Positions 7,611-16,793 of a DNA stretch of 64,000 bases are shown here, piece after piece; position 1 is the first letter of the stretch, and each line of letters begins with the position of its first letter. Source of the DNA: DAOQAU01 sp964640325 (GTDB lineage Bacteria > Cyanobacteriota > Vampirovibrionia > Gastranaerophilales > Gastranaerophilaceae). The translations under genes and the position numbers were made by a program. The notes under the pieces are model-generated. The model was given only the letters and a program-made list of their open reading frames with translations, was not told the origin of the DNA and did not search any database. The DNA is taken from contig CAZXID010000007.1 in the NCBI GenBank assembly GCA_964640325.1, forward strand, positions 1-64,000. Direction: 5' to 3'.

Positions 7611-10600
7611 ATGTCTAAAACACAATATGCAAAACGAGTAACGCCAATGGGTATTCCCAATACCAGATTGGATGACTTACCCGACCTGATTGAAGTGCAA
7701 AAAAAATCTTTTGAATGGTTTTTAAAAGAGGGCTTGAAAGAAGAATTACTTTCTTTTTCGCCTATTAAAGACTATACCGGAAGATTAGAATTGCATTTTT
7801 TGCCGAATTATACATTCGATAACCCAAAGTACACTATAGAAGAAGCCAGAATACACGATACGACTTACGCAAAACAACTTCGTGTTATGGTGAGGCTTGT
7901 TAATCGTGACAGCGGCGAAATTAAAGAACAAGAAGTTTATATAGGCGATATTCCTACAATGACCGATAAAGGAACCTTTATCGTAAACGGTGCCGAGCGC
8001 GTAATTGTTTCACAAATTGTTCGCTCTCCAGGGGTTTACTTTAAAAGAGAAATTTCTCCTACGGGTAAGCGCTTATATAATGCAACTTTAATCCCTAACC
8101 GTGGGGCATGGCTTAAAATAGAAACGGATTCTAACGATTTGGTTTATGTCAAAATAGACAAAAACAGAAAAATTCTTGCTTCAACATTGTTAAAAGCAAT
8201 TGGTATAAGTGCTTCTGAAATGGAAACAATCTTTACTCACGGGGAATTTTTGAAAAAAACTCTGGAAAAAGATACAACAGAAACTACAGATGATGCACTT
8301 GTTGAAGTTTATAAAAAATTAAGACCCGGAGACCCTGCATCTCCTCAGGGCGGACGTTCAATTCTTGAAGCTCGCTTTTTTGATGAGAAAAAATACGATA
8401 TTGGCAGAGTCGGTCGTTACAAATTGAACAAAAAGCTTAATCTGAACGTACATGAGTCTCAAAGAACGCTTACCGTTCAAGATATTGTAGCTTCAATCGA
8501 ATATTTGATTAATTTAACCTATGATGAAGGAGCGATTGATGACATTGACCATTTAGGTAACAGAAGAATTCGTTCTGTTGGCGAATTGCTTCAAAACCAA
8601 TTCAGAGTGGGACTTTCAAGGATTGAAAGAATTGTTAAGGAAAGAATGACTCTTCAGGATTCTGAAACCTTAACTCCTTTGAATTTGTTAAATACAAAAC
8701 CTTTAGTGGCTTCATTGAAAGAATTTTTCGGAAGTTCACAGTTGTCACAGTTTATGGATCAGACAAATCCTTTGGCAGAATTAACTCACAAAAGAAGGGT
8801 TTCAGCTTTAGGGCCCGGCGGTTTGATGAGGGAAAGAGCGGGCTTTGCGGTTCGTGATATTCACCCATCACATTACGGAAGAATTTGTCCGGTAGAAACA
8901 CCCGAAGGACCAAATGCGGGTTTGATAGGTTCTCTTGCAACTCACGCTAAAGTTAATGACTACGGATTTGTTGAATCTCCGTTCTTTGTTGTTAAAGACG
9001 GGGTTGTAACCGATGAGGTTAACTATTTGTCGGCTGACGAAGAAGAAAACTACCGTATTGCGCCGTCAGATTTGCAATTAAATAAAGATAAGAGTATTAA
9101 ACACGAATATGTACCCGTTCGTTACCGTTCGGAATTTACGATGGGTGAATCAAAAAGAGTTGACTATATGGGGGTTTCTCCTATTCAGATTATATCTGTT
9201 GCGACTTCTTTAATACCTTTTATTGAGCACGACGATGCTAACCGTGCGCTTATGGGCTCAAACATGCAACGCCAGGCCGTTCCTCTTTTGATAACACAAC
9301 GTCCCGTTGTGGGAACAGGGCTTGAGGCAAGAGCGGCAAAAGACTCAGGTATGGTAGCTGTCGCCACTGTTGATGGTGTTGTAGAAAGAGTCGTAGGCGA
9401 AGAAATAACAATTAAAGACAAAGCCGGTAAATCCTACGTTCACCAGCTTATGAAATATTTAAGAAGCAACCAGGACACTTGTATTAACCAAAGACCTATC
9501 GTAAGAGAAGGGGATAAGGTTAATGCGGGCGATGTTATAGCAGACGGTGCTTCAACATGCGGCGGAGAGCTTTCTCTTGGAAAAAACATTCTTGTGGCTT
9601 ATATGCCTTGGGAAGGGTTTAACTTTGAGGATGCGATTTTGCTTTCCGAAAGATGTGTTCATGATGATATATTCACCTCTGTTCACATAGAAAAATTAGA
9701 AATAGATGCAAGACAAACAAAACTCGGGCCCGAAGAAATTACAAGAGAAATTCCAAACGTTTCTGAAGAATCTTTAAGGCACTTAGACGAAAGAGGAATT
9801 GTAAGAATCGGGGCAAGAGTTTATGCCGATGACATTCTTGTAGGAAAAGTTACACCAAAGGGTGAATCTGAACATCCGCCGGAAGAAAAATTATTAAGAG
9901 CAATTTTTGCCGAAAAAGCAAGGGATGTAAAAGATAATTCGCTTCGTGTTCCTCATGGAGAAGGCGGAAGAGTTGTTGATGTTAAAGTTTTCGACAGAGA
10001 AAAAGGCGACGAGCTTCCACCGGGGGCAAATACAGTTATAAGAGTTTATATCGCGCAAAAACGTAAAGTTTCTGTCGGGGATAAACTTTCAGGACGTCAT
10101 GGAAACAAAGGGATTGTTTCAAGGATTCTTCCTAAGAATGATATGCCTTTCTTGCCTGACGGAACTCCTGTTGATATAGTCTTGAATCCTTTGGGTGTTC
10201 CTTCACGTATGAATGTTGGCCAAACTTACGAATGTTTGCTTGGATTGGCGTCTTATTTGACCGGAAACATATATGAAGCTCCTCCTTTTGACGAAATGTA
10301 TGGCGATAATCAATCTGAAATCGCAACAAGAGAAGAACTTGTTAAAGGTATTAAAAACTCAGGCTGTGATTGGGTCAGAGATGACGGGAAAGTTCTTTTG
10401 TATGACGGAAGAACAGGAGAACCTTTTGACCAGCCGGTCGCAGTGGGACTTTCTTATATTTTAAAACTCGTCCACCTTGTTGATGATAAAATTCACGCAA
10501 GAAGCACGGGCCCATATTCACTTGTAACACAGCAGCCATTGGGCGGTAAGGCTCAATTTGGCGGACAAAGGTTCGGTGAGATGGAAGTTTGGGCACTTGA

Positions 10601-10928
10601 AGCCTATGGCGCTGCATATACTCTGCAAGAAATGTTAACTATTAAATCAGACGATGTTAACGGAAGAAACAGAGCTTATGAAGCAATTGTCAAAGGTGAC
10701 AATATTCCAAGACCTGGAATCCCCGAATCTTTCAAGGTTCTTGTCAGAGAACTTCAAAGTATCGGTTTAGATATAACAGTTGCCAAAAAAGACGGCATAG
10801 AAGTTGATTTAATGAGCGATATGGATGATTTGAGAAAATCAGCTCCAAAAAGAACTCTATCCGATATAGATTCAGAGTTGTTAAATATAAACTTCTTTGA
10901 AACACCGGCAACATTTGGAGAATTATAA
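7611..10928 (+). CDS. rpoB: DNA-directed RNA polymerase subunit beta
   Basis: The beta subunit forms one pincer of RNA polymerase and part of the active site. The 1105-residue protein has all classical blocks: the N-terminal protrusion and lobe (IVNGAERVIVSQ), the rifampicin region (GSSQLSQFMDQTNPLAEL, RRVSALGPGGL), the GDKLSGRHGNKG block that contacts nucleotides and beta-prime, and the C-terminal switch segment (GGKAQFGGQRFGEMEVWALE). The length is close to cyanobacterial RpoB. The start follows a GAGGTG ribosome binding site. It is the first gene of rpoB-rpoC1-rpoC2. A heptad repeat begins 2 bp after its stop codon. Confidence 0.98.
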   Translation: MSKTQYAKRVTPMGIPNTRLDDLPDLIEVQKKSFEWFLKEGLKEELLSFSPIKDYTGRLELHFLPNYTFDNPKYTIEEARIHDTTYAKQLRVMVRLVNRDSGEIKEQEVYIGDIPTMTDKGTFIVNGAERVIVSQIVRSPGVYFKREISPTGKRLYNATLIPNRGAWLKIETDSNDLVYVKIDKNRKILASTLLKAIGISASEMETIFTHGEFLKKTLEKDTTETTDDALVEVYKKLRPGDPASPQGGRSILEARFFDEKKYDIGRVGRYKLNKKLNLNVHESQRTLTVQDIVASIEYLINLTYDEGAIDDIDHLGNRRIRSVGELLQNQFRVGLSRIERIVKERMTLQDSETLTPLNLLNTKPLVASLKEFFGSSQLSQFMDQTNPLAELTHKRRVSALGPGGLMRERAGFAVRDIHPSHYGRICPVETPEGPNAGLIGSLATHAKVNDYGFVESPFFVVKDGVVTDEVNYLSADEEENYRIAPSDLQLNKDKSIKHEYVPVRYRSEFTMGESKRVDYMGVSPIQIISVATSLIPFIEHDDANRALMGSNMQRQAVPLLITQRPVVGTGLEARAAKDSGMVAVATVDGVVERVVGEEITIKDKAGKSYVHQLMKYLRSNQDTCINQRPIVREGDKVNAGDVIADGASTCGGELSLGKNILVAYMPWEGFNFEDAILLSERCVHDDIFTSVHIEKLEIDARQTKLGPEEITREIPNVSEESLRHLDERGIVRIGARVYADDILVGKVTPKGESEHPPEEKLLRAIFAEKARDVKDNSLRVPHGEGGRVVDVKVFDREKGDELPPGANTVIRVYIAQKRKVSVGDKLSGRHGNKGIVSRILPKNDMPFLPDGTPVDIVLNPLGVPSRMNVGQTYECLLGLASYLTGNIYEAPPFDEMYGDNQSEIATREELVKGIKNSGCDWVRDDGKVLLYDGRTGEPFDQPVAVGLSYILKLVHLVDDKIHARSTGPYSLVTQQPLGGKAQFGGQRFGEMEVWALEAYGAAYTLQEMLTIKSDDVNGRNRAYEAIVKGDNIPRPGIPESFKVLVRELQSIGLDITVAKKDGIEVDLMSDMDDLRKSAPKRTLSDIDSELLNINFFETPATFGEL

Positions 10929-10930
10929 GA

Positions 10931-10993
10931 GTGAACAGTAAACGGTGAGCAGTGAGCTGAAATACAGTTCACCGTTCACAGCTCACAGCTCAC
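10931..10993. repeat. Heptad repeat with inverted half, rpoB-rpoC1 junction
   Basis: The left half (10931-10959) reads as 7-bp units GTGAACA, GTAAACG, GTGAGCA, GTGAGCT. The right half (10965-10993) has inverted units of the type GTTCACC, GTTCACA, GCTCACA. Together they can form an imperfect hairpin in the polycistronic mRNA. Confidence 0.65.
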
Positions 10994-11052
10994 TAAAACA
11001 AAAGATAAAAGTAGATTGGGCTTTCAGCCCAATAAGCATAAGGAGAACGACA

Positions 11053-12765
11053 TTGTCAACCAGTATAGATTATTTTGATTACATACGAATCAGCATAGCT
11101 TCACCCGAAAGGGTTATGAAGTGGTCTTTTGGCGAGGTAACAAAACCTGAAACGATTAACTATCGTACACTTAAACCAGAGCGCGAAGGTTTATTTTGCG
11201 AAAGAATTTTCGGACCCTCAAAAGATTGGGAATGCTATTGCGGTAAATATAAAAGAGTAAGACACAAAGGCATCATTTGCGAACGTTGCGGTGTTGAGGT
11301 CACAGATTCTAAAGTCAGAAGACACAGAATGGGGCACATTAAACTTGCAGCGCCCGTAAGCCATATTTGGTTCTTAAAAGGGATTCCAAGTTATTTGGGA
11401 TTGCTTTTGGATATGTCTTTAAAAGACTTAGAACAGGTTATTTATTTTAATAATTACGTTGTAATTGAGCCCGGCGAAAGCCAATTCAAAAAATATCAGC
11501 TTTTAAGCGAAGAAGAATACGAAGATTATTTGATGGAAAATGAAGAAACCGAACTAAAAGTAGGAATCGGTGCAGAAGCTGTCAAAGACCTTTTGTCTGA
11601 GCTTGATATTAAAACCATGGCTGAGGAAATGAGAACAGAGCTTGAAGGTCAGATTTCTTCGGCACAAAGAAAAGCAAAATTAATCAAGAAATTAAGACTT
11701 TTAGACTCTTTGATTTCTTCAGAAACAGATCCGACTTGGATGGTAATGGATGTGTTGCCTGTAACTCCTCCTGATTTAAGACCCATGGTTCAGTTAGACG
11801 GCGGAAGATTTGCAACATCAGACTTAAACGACTTATACAGACGTGTAATAAATAGAAACAATCGTCTTTCAAGACTTTTGGAAATGGGCGCACCTGAGAT
11901 TATCGTAAGAAACGAAAAAAGAATGCTTCAAGAAGCAGTTGATGCTTTAATTGACAATGGAAGACGCGGAAGAACAGTTGTAGGTCCTAATAACAGACCT
12001 TTAAAATCACTTTCAAATATAATAGAAGGTAAACAGGGCCGTTTTAGACAAAACCTTTTAGGAAAAAGGGTTGACTACTCAGGTCGTTCCGTTATTGTTG
12101 TAGGGCCTCAGTTGAGCTTAAACCAATGCGGATTGCCAAAAGAAATGGCTATCGAACTGTTTAAACCTTTTGTGGTAAATAAATTAATTGAGCGGGGATA
12201 CGTTCAAAACATTAAATCCGCCAAAAAGAAAATAGAACGTTCTGAAAGTATTGTTTGGGATATTTTAGAAGAGGTAATTGACGGACACCCTGTAATGTTA
12301 AACCGTGCGCCTACACTTCACAGACTAGGTATTCAGGCATTTGAACCTGTTTTGGTTGAAGGAAGAGCGATTCAGCTTCATCCGCTTGTTTGTACGGCAT
12401 TCAACGCTGACTTTGACGGTGACCAAATGGCTGTCCACGTTCCGCTTTCAATTGAAGCGCAGACCGAGGCAAGGATGCTTATGCTTGCTACAAATAATAT
12501 TCTGGCACCGGCTACAGGTAAACCGATAATCACACCTTCTCAGGATATGGTTTTGGGCATGTATTATCTGACAATTTTAAAAGATGAAGATGCTCCGATT
12601 AAAGGTCATTTTTACAACTTCCAGGATGCAATTTCTGCTTTAGAGGTAGGAATTATTAAGCTCCATGACAAAATTATCGTCAGAGAAGAACATGGCGCAA
12701 GGGTGGAAACGACCGTAGGACGAATTATATTCAACGAAGCCGTAAGAAAAGCGGTTTTGGGGTAG
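11053..12765 (+). CDS. rpoC1: DNA-directed RNA polymerase subunit gamma (RpoC1)
   Basis: RpoC1 is the N-terminal part of beta-prime, a separate gene only in the cyanobacterial and plastid lineage. The 570-residue product has the zinc-binding cysteines CYCGKYKR and CERCGVE near residue 60, the lid/rudder block (GRFRQNLLGKRVDYSGRS), and the catalytic NADFDGDQMAVH motif that binds magnesium. The TTG at 11053 is the likely start because AAGGAG precedes it by 7 nt and the protein then starts STSIDYFDYIRI, as in the family; an open frame to 10945 would run through the repeat. It lies between rpoB and rpoC2. Confidence 0.96.
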   Translation: MSTSIDYFDYIRISIASPERVMKWSFGEVTKPETINYRTLKPEREGLFCERIFGPSKDWECYCGKYKRVRHKGIICERCGVEVTDSKVRRHRMGHIKLAAPVSHIWFLKGIPSYLGLLLDMSLKDLEQVIYFNNYVVIEPGESQFKKYQLLSEEEYEDYLMENEETELKVGIGAEAVKDLLSELDIKTMAEEMRTELEGQISSAQRKAKLIKKLRLLDSLISSETDPTWMVMDVLPVTPPDLRPMVQLDGGRFATSDLNDLYRRVINRNNRLSRLLEMGAPEIIVRNEKRMLQEAVDALIDNGRRGRTVVGPNNRPLKSLSNIIEGKQGRFRQNLLGKRVDYSGRSVIVVGPQLSLNQCGLPKEMAIELFKPFVVNKLIERGYVQNIKSAKKKIERSESIVWDILEEVIDGHPVMLNRAPTLHRLGIQAFEPVLVEGRAIQLHPLVCTAFNADFDGDQMAVHVPLSIEAQTEARMLMLATNNILAPATGKPIITPSQDMVLGMYYLTILKDEDAPIKGHFYNFQDAISALEVGIIKLHDKIIVREEHGARVETTVGRIIFNEAVRKAVLG

Positions 12766-12817
12766 TAATAGTAAATAGTAAATAGTAAATAGAATATTTT
12801 TCATTTACTGCTTACTT
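12766..12817. repeat. Heptad repeat, rpoC1-rpoC2 junction
   Basis: Directly after the rpoC1 stop, TAGTAAA repeats three times (about 12769-12792), and an inverted ATTTACTGCTTACTT follows at 12803-12817. It is of the same 7-bp class as the repeat between rpoB and rpoC1. Confidence 0.65.
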
Positions 12818-12858
12818 GAAACATAAAAGAACAAACACAAACAAGGAGTGTGCAATAA

Positions 12859-15800
12859 ATGGAAACAAAATATAAAAACGCAAAAAAATCTCTTGAGTAT
12901 ATCAATAAAATTATTGATAAAAAATCTTTAAATAATCTTTTGTCTCAGATATACCTTGAGTTTGGTGGAGCAAAAACAGCTACTCTTGCAAACAGCCTTA
13001 AAAATTTAGGGTTCAGATATGCAACAAAAGCCGGCACGACAATTTCTATTTCAGATTTACAAGTTCCCGAAACAAAAAAAGATTTGTTGAAAGAAGCTGA
13101 AAAGGAAATCGAAAAATCAACGCACAGATATTTAAAAGGTGAAATCACCGAGGTTGAAAGATATACAAAAGTTATTGATACTTGGTCTGAAACCACTTCA
13201 AAATTAACAGAAAGCGTTGTGGAAAATTTTGACAGATTAAATCCTGTTTATATGATGGCGTTTTCCGGTGCAAGAGGTAATGTTTCTCAGGTTTCTCAGC
13301 TTGTCGGAATGCGCGGACTGATGGCAGATGCGCAAGGACAAATTATCGACTTGCCTATCAAATCAAATTTTAAAGAAGGTTTATCTGTAACAGAATACAT
13401 TATTTCGTCCTACGGTGCAAGAAAAGGGCTTGTAGACACAGCGCTTAAAACAGCCGACTCCGGATATTTAACAAGACGTTTGGTTGACGTTGCACAGGAT
13501 GTAATCATAAGAGATGTTGACTGTCATACAGATAAATTTATTGTTATGTCTTCTATTTCAAACGGTGAAAAAATTGTTGCACCTCTTGCCGACAGGCTTT
13601 TGGGAAGAACAATTGCTCAGGATATAGTAGATGAAAAAGAAAAAGTTATTCTTCCGGCGGGAACAACTTTAAACAGAGAAGATGTAAAAAAAGTTGCTTT
13701 ATTAAATCTTAAAGAAGTAAAAGTTCGTTCAGGTTTGACTTGCGGTCTTGAATACGGAATTTGTCAAAAATGTTACGGATGGGCAATGACCACTCAAAAA
13801 ATGGTTGATGTGGGTGAAGCAATCGGTATTATCGCCGCTCAATCAATCGGAGAACCCGGAACACAGCTTACCATGAGAACATTCCACACAGGCGGTGTAT
13901 TCAAAGGTGCCGGTGCGAACAGAGAAATTATAGCAAAAGATGCAGGTGAGATTGTTTCTAAGGTTAAAACAAGAGAGTTAAGAACAAGACACGGTGATGT
14001 TGTTCAAGTTGCGACTTATGAGACAGATATTGAAGTTAAAACTTCAAAAGGGGCTACAAAATATCATATCCCCGCAGGTTCAGTAGTTTTTGTTACTAAC
14101 GGTATGCCGGTTAAAAAAGGCGATAAACTCGCTGAATTTGAACCAGGCTCACAAGGCGACGGAAGCCGTTTGACGGAAAAAGCTACAAAAGATATTACAT
14201 CTGATCTTTCAGGCGAAGTTTTATTCGAAGATTTTGTCGCTGACGAGAAAAAGGACAGACAAGGCAACGTTTCAAGAACAGCAAACAAAAACGGTATAGT
14301 TTGGGTATTAGGCGGGGATGTTTATAACCTTCCGGGCGGCTCAAAAGTTCTTGTTAAAGACGAACAAAAGATTTCTAAAGGTGAAAAGCTTGCCGAAACA
14401 CTTACCATATCAGAACATGGCGGTGAAGTAAGAGTAGGTGAAGACCTTGTTATAGAAGAAGTTCAATTTGAAGGAAAGAAAATAAAGAAAATAGTTCAAG
14501 GTAAAGAGCTTACAATTGTAATTGCATCTTTAATCCCTTCAAATGCTACTTTTGAACAAACAAAAAAAGAACAAATATGGACAGTTAAAGATTCAGGCGA
14601 AAAATATATAGTTAAATCTCCTGTTGACACAACTGTTGAAAACGGCATGATTATAGCAGAGCTTATTGATGATGAGTGTTCGGTTAAATCCAGCGGTGAA
14701 ATAAGATACGTTGATGTTGTTGTTGATGATAATCAAATAATTACTACCCCTGGGGATGTCGTATTTATTCCTGAAGAAATTCATCAAATAAACAAAGACG
14801 CTAATCTTAAAATGGTTGAATCCGGTACTTTTGTAACAGCAGGGACCGAAATAATTAAAGATATTTATTGTCATCTTGACGGGTTTGTTGAGTTGAAAGA
14901 GTATAATGATGTAATTCATGAAATAACCGTAAGGCCCGGTGAAATACATACGCTTTCAAGTGTCAGTGAATTAAAAGTTGAAGAAGGTGAAATTGTTAAA
15001 AAAGGTACTCTTATAGCAGAAGGAATAAAAGCAAAGGCCACCTCAATCGTAACAATTTTAGAATCTGACATTGACGATTTAGACATTGATGATTTGGACG
15101 AAGAACTTGATGCAAGCTTACATTTGGATGAAGAAAACATAGCAAATCAGCCGGTTCAAATTCTTGTAAGACCTGTTCAGGTTATGAGCGTTAAGCAAAA
15201 AGACGTTTCAATAAAGTTCAATACAACAGAAGAGTTGATTGATATAGTTCCGGTGACACAGCTTCAGTATAAAGACGGAGCAAGAGTCAGAAGTCTTGAC
15301 GGAGCCACACTTACCAGAACAAGCTTGGTTCTTCAAATGCAGGGCTACCTTTCTCATTTAAAAGGGATGGTTGAGCTTGACAGTAAAAATAATTTAAAAG
15401 TCGTTGTATTAGAAAACCTTATAGTAAGAAGAGAAGTCGAAGGAAGTTCAAAATTATCTTCTTCTATGCAAACAGAACTTCTTGTAAAACACGGCCAGAC
15501 AATTGCGGCAAAAACTCCGGTTGCAAAAACTCAGGTTTTGGCTATTAATGACGGTGTTGCTTCAATTAAGAAAAATAAAGAAGAAGCAAGAAGACTTCTT
15601 TTGGTTTGTGATAATTACGAAGTAAAAATTCCGATTAAGACAAAACCTTGTGTTAAAGAAGGCGATTTTATAAGATTAGATTCAATACTTTCTGAAAGCG
15701 GAGAAAAATCTAATGTTTCAGGAAAAGTAGTAAAAGCCGCTAAGGGTGAAATTGTTGTAAGAACAGGACGTCCTTATTTAATCTCCCCCGGAACAATGTT

Positions 15801-16707
15801 GCAGGTGGGTTCTGGCGCATTGGTGCTCAGAGGCGACATGCTTGCGACACTCGTTTTTGAAAGACAAAAAACAGGTGACATCGTACAAGGTCTTCCAAGA
15901 GTTGAAGAACTTCTTGAGGGAAGAAAGCCCAAAGAATGCTCTATTTTAGCCGAAGACGACGGAGTTGCAGAAATATCTATAGAAGATGATACACCGACTT
16001 TATATTTGGTAAATGAAAACGGCAGAGTTGAAATCAAACACACAATAGATTCAAATATTATCGTTGCCGACAAACAAAAAATCAAAAAAGGTCAACCATT
16101 AACAAGCGGTCCTTTGAACCCTCATGATGTTATGAGATTAAACGGTCCTGAAGTTACACAACAGTATTTGGTTGATGAAGTTCAGCGTGTATATCGTTCT
16201 CAGGGTGTTGAAATCGCAGACAAACACGTTGAGATTATCGTAAGGCAGATGACTAAAAAAGTTAAAGTTATTGAGCCCGGTGATACAAAACTTCTTGCAG
16301 GCGAATTAATTGAGATTCAAACATTTGAAAATGCCAATAGAGAAGTAAAAGAAACAGGCGGAGCTGAAGCGGTTTGCGAATATATGCTCTTGGGTATTAC
16401 AAAAGCAAGTTTGAATACAGAAAGCTGGATTTCAGCAGCATCATTCCAGGAAACAACAAGAATACTTACAGAAGCTGCTGTTGAAGGAAAACAAGACTTA
16501 CTCAGAGGCTTGAAAGAAAACGTTATCATAGGACGTTTGATCCCTGCCGGAACAGGTTATCACCATCTTACTCATGCCAGCGAAGAAAAAGACAAAGAGG
16601 CTCAAAGAAGAGCAGCTGCAAGGAATCAGGCAAGAAAACCTTCCGCGATTTTAGAAGAAATCGAAGGAATGTTCGGTACTCCTGAATTTGCACTTGACGA
16701 AGAATAA
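12859..16707 (+). CDS. rpoC2: DNA-directed RNA polymerase subunit beta-prime (RpoC2)
   Basis: RpoC2 is the C-terminal part of the split beta-prime subunit, carrying the bridge helix, trigger loop and jaw. AYGARKGLVDTALKTADSGYLTRRL-type bridge-helix sequence lies near residues 178-202, split here by SSYGARKGLVDTALKTADS. The zinc cysteines are in LTCGLEYGICQKCYGW, and the trigger loop is in SIGEPGTQLTMRTFHTGG. A long insertion of sandwich-barrel hybrid motifs spans about residues 370-1000, as in cyanobacteria. The C terminus has TKASLNTESWISAASFQETT. Length 1282, near the cyanobacterial norm. AAGGAGTG precedes the ATG. A strong terminator follows. Confidence 0.97.
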   Translation: METKYKNAKKSLEYINKIIDKKSLNNLLSQIYLEFGGAKTATLANSLKNLGFRYATKAGTTISISDLQVPETKKDLLKEAEKEIEKSTHRYLKGEITEVERYTKVIDTWSETTSKLTESVVENFDRLNPVYMMAFSGARGNVSQVSQLVGMRGLMADAQGQIIDLPIKSNFKEGLSVTEYIISSYGARKGLVDTALKTADSGYLTRRLVDVAQDVIIRDVDCHTDKFIVMSSISNGEKIVAPLADRLLGRTIAQDIVDEKEKVILPAGTTLNREDVKKVALLNLKEVKVRSGLTCGLEYGICQKCYGWAMTTQKMVDVGEAIGIIAAQSIGEPGTQLTMRTFHTGGVFKGAGANREIIAKDAGEIVSKVKTRELRTRHGDVVQVATYETDIEVKTSKGATKYHIPAGSVVFVTNGMPVKKGDKLAEFEPGSQGDGSRLTEKATKDITSDLSGEVLFEDFVADEKKDRQGNVSRTANKNGIVWVLGGDVYNLPGGSKVLVKDEQKISKGEKLAETLTISEHGGEVRVGEDLVIEEVQFEGKKIKKIVQGKELTIVIASLIPSNATFEQTKKEQIWTVKDSGEKYIVKSPVDTTVENGMIIAELIDDECSVKSSGEIRYVDVVVDDNQIITTPGDVVFIPEEIHQINKDANLKMVESGTFVTAGTEIIKDIYCHLDGFVELKEYNDVIHEITVRPGEIHTLSSVSELKVEEGEIVKKGTLIAEGIKAKATSIVTILESDIDDLDIDDLDEELDASLHLDEENIANQPVQILVRPVQVMSVKQKDVSIKFNTTEELIDIVPVTQLQYKDGARVRSLDGATLTRTSLVLQMQGYLSHLKGMVELDSKNNLKVVVLENLIVRREVEGSSKLSSSMQTELLVKHGQTIAAKTPVAKTQVLAINDGVASIKKNKEEARRLLLVCDNYEVKIPIKTKPCVKEGDFIRLDSILSESGEKSNVSGKVVKAAKGEIVVRTGRPYLISPGTMLQVGSGALVLRGDMLATLVFERQKTGDIVQGLPRVEELLEGRKPKECSILAEDDGVAEISIEDDTPTLYLVNENGRVEIKHTIDSNIIVADKQKIKKGQPLTSGPLNPHDVMRLNGPEVTQQYLVDEVQRVYRSQGVEIADKHVEIIVRQMTKKVKVIEPGDTKLLAGELIEIQTFENANREVKETGGAEAVCEYMLLGITKASLNTESWISAASFQETTRILTEAAVEGKQDLLRGLKENVIIGRLIPAGTGYHHLTHASEEKDKEAQRRAAARNQARKPSAILEEIEGMFGTPEFALDEE

Positions 16708-16722
16708 ATAAATTAATAAATC

Positions 16723-16761
16723 AAAAGGGCTGGGGTTTTTGTAAAAAACCCCAGCCCTTTT
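16723..16761 (+). terminator. Rho-independent terminator of the rpo operon
   Basis: A perfect 18-bp stem (AAAAGGGCTGGGGTTTTT and its complement) closes on a 3-nt loop and ends in TTTT, 15 bp after the rpoC2 stop. Confidence 0.9.
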
Positions 16762-16781
16762 GATACTTGAATTATTTATTA

Positions 16782-16787
16782 TATAAT
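16782..16787 (+). promoter_or_regulatory. -10 element of miaB (leaderless)
   Basis: TATAAT stands exactly 6 nt before the miaB ATG, and no Shine-Dalgarno sequence is present. The preceding gene ends in a strong terminator, so miaB needs its own promoter here. Confidence 0.55.
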
Positions 16788-16793
16788 TAAGAA

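Noticed and set aside
10945..11052. N-terminal extension of rpoC1 reading through the heptad repeat
   Set aside because: The residues have no match to RpoC1, and the TTG at 11053 has AAGGAG at ideal spacing.
14593..14949. 118-codon minus-strand open frame inside rpoC2
   Set aside because: It is a shadow of the rpoC2 coding sequence with no ribosome binding site or domain.
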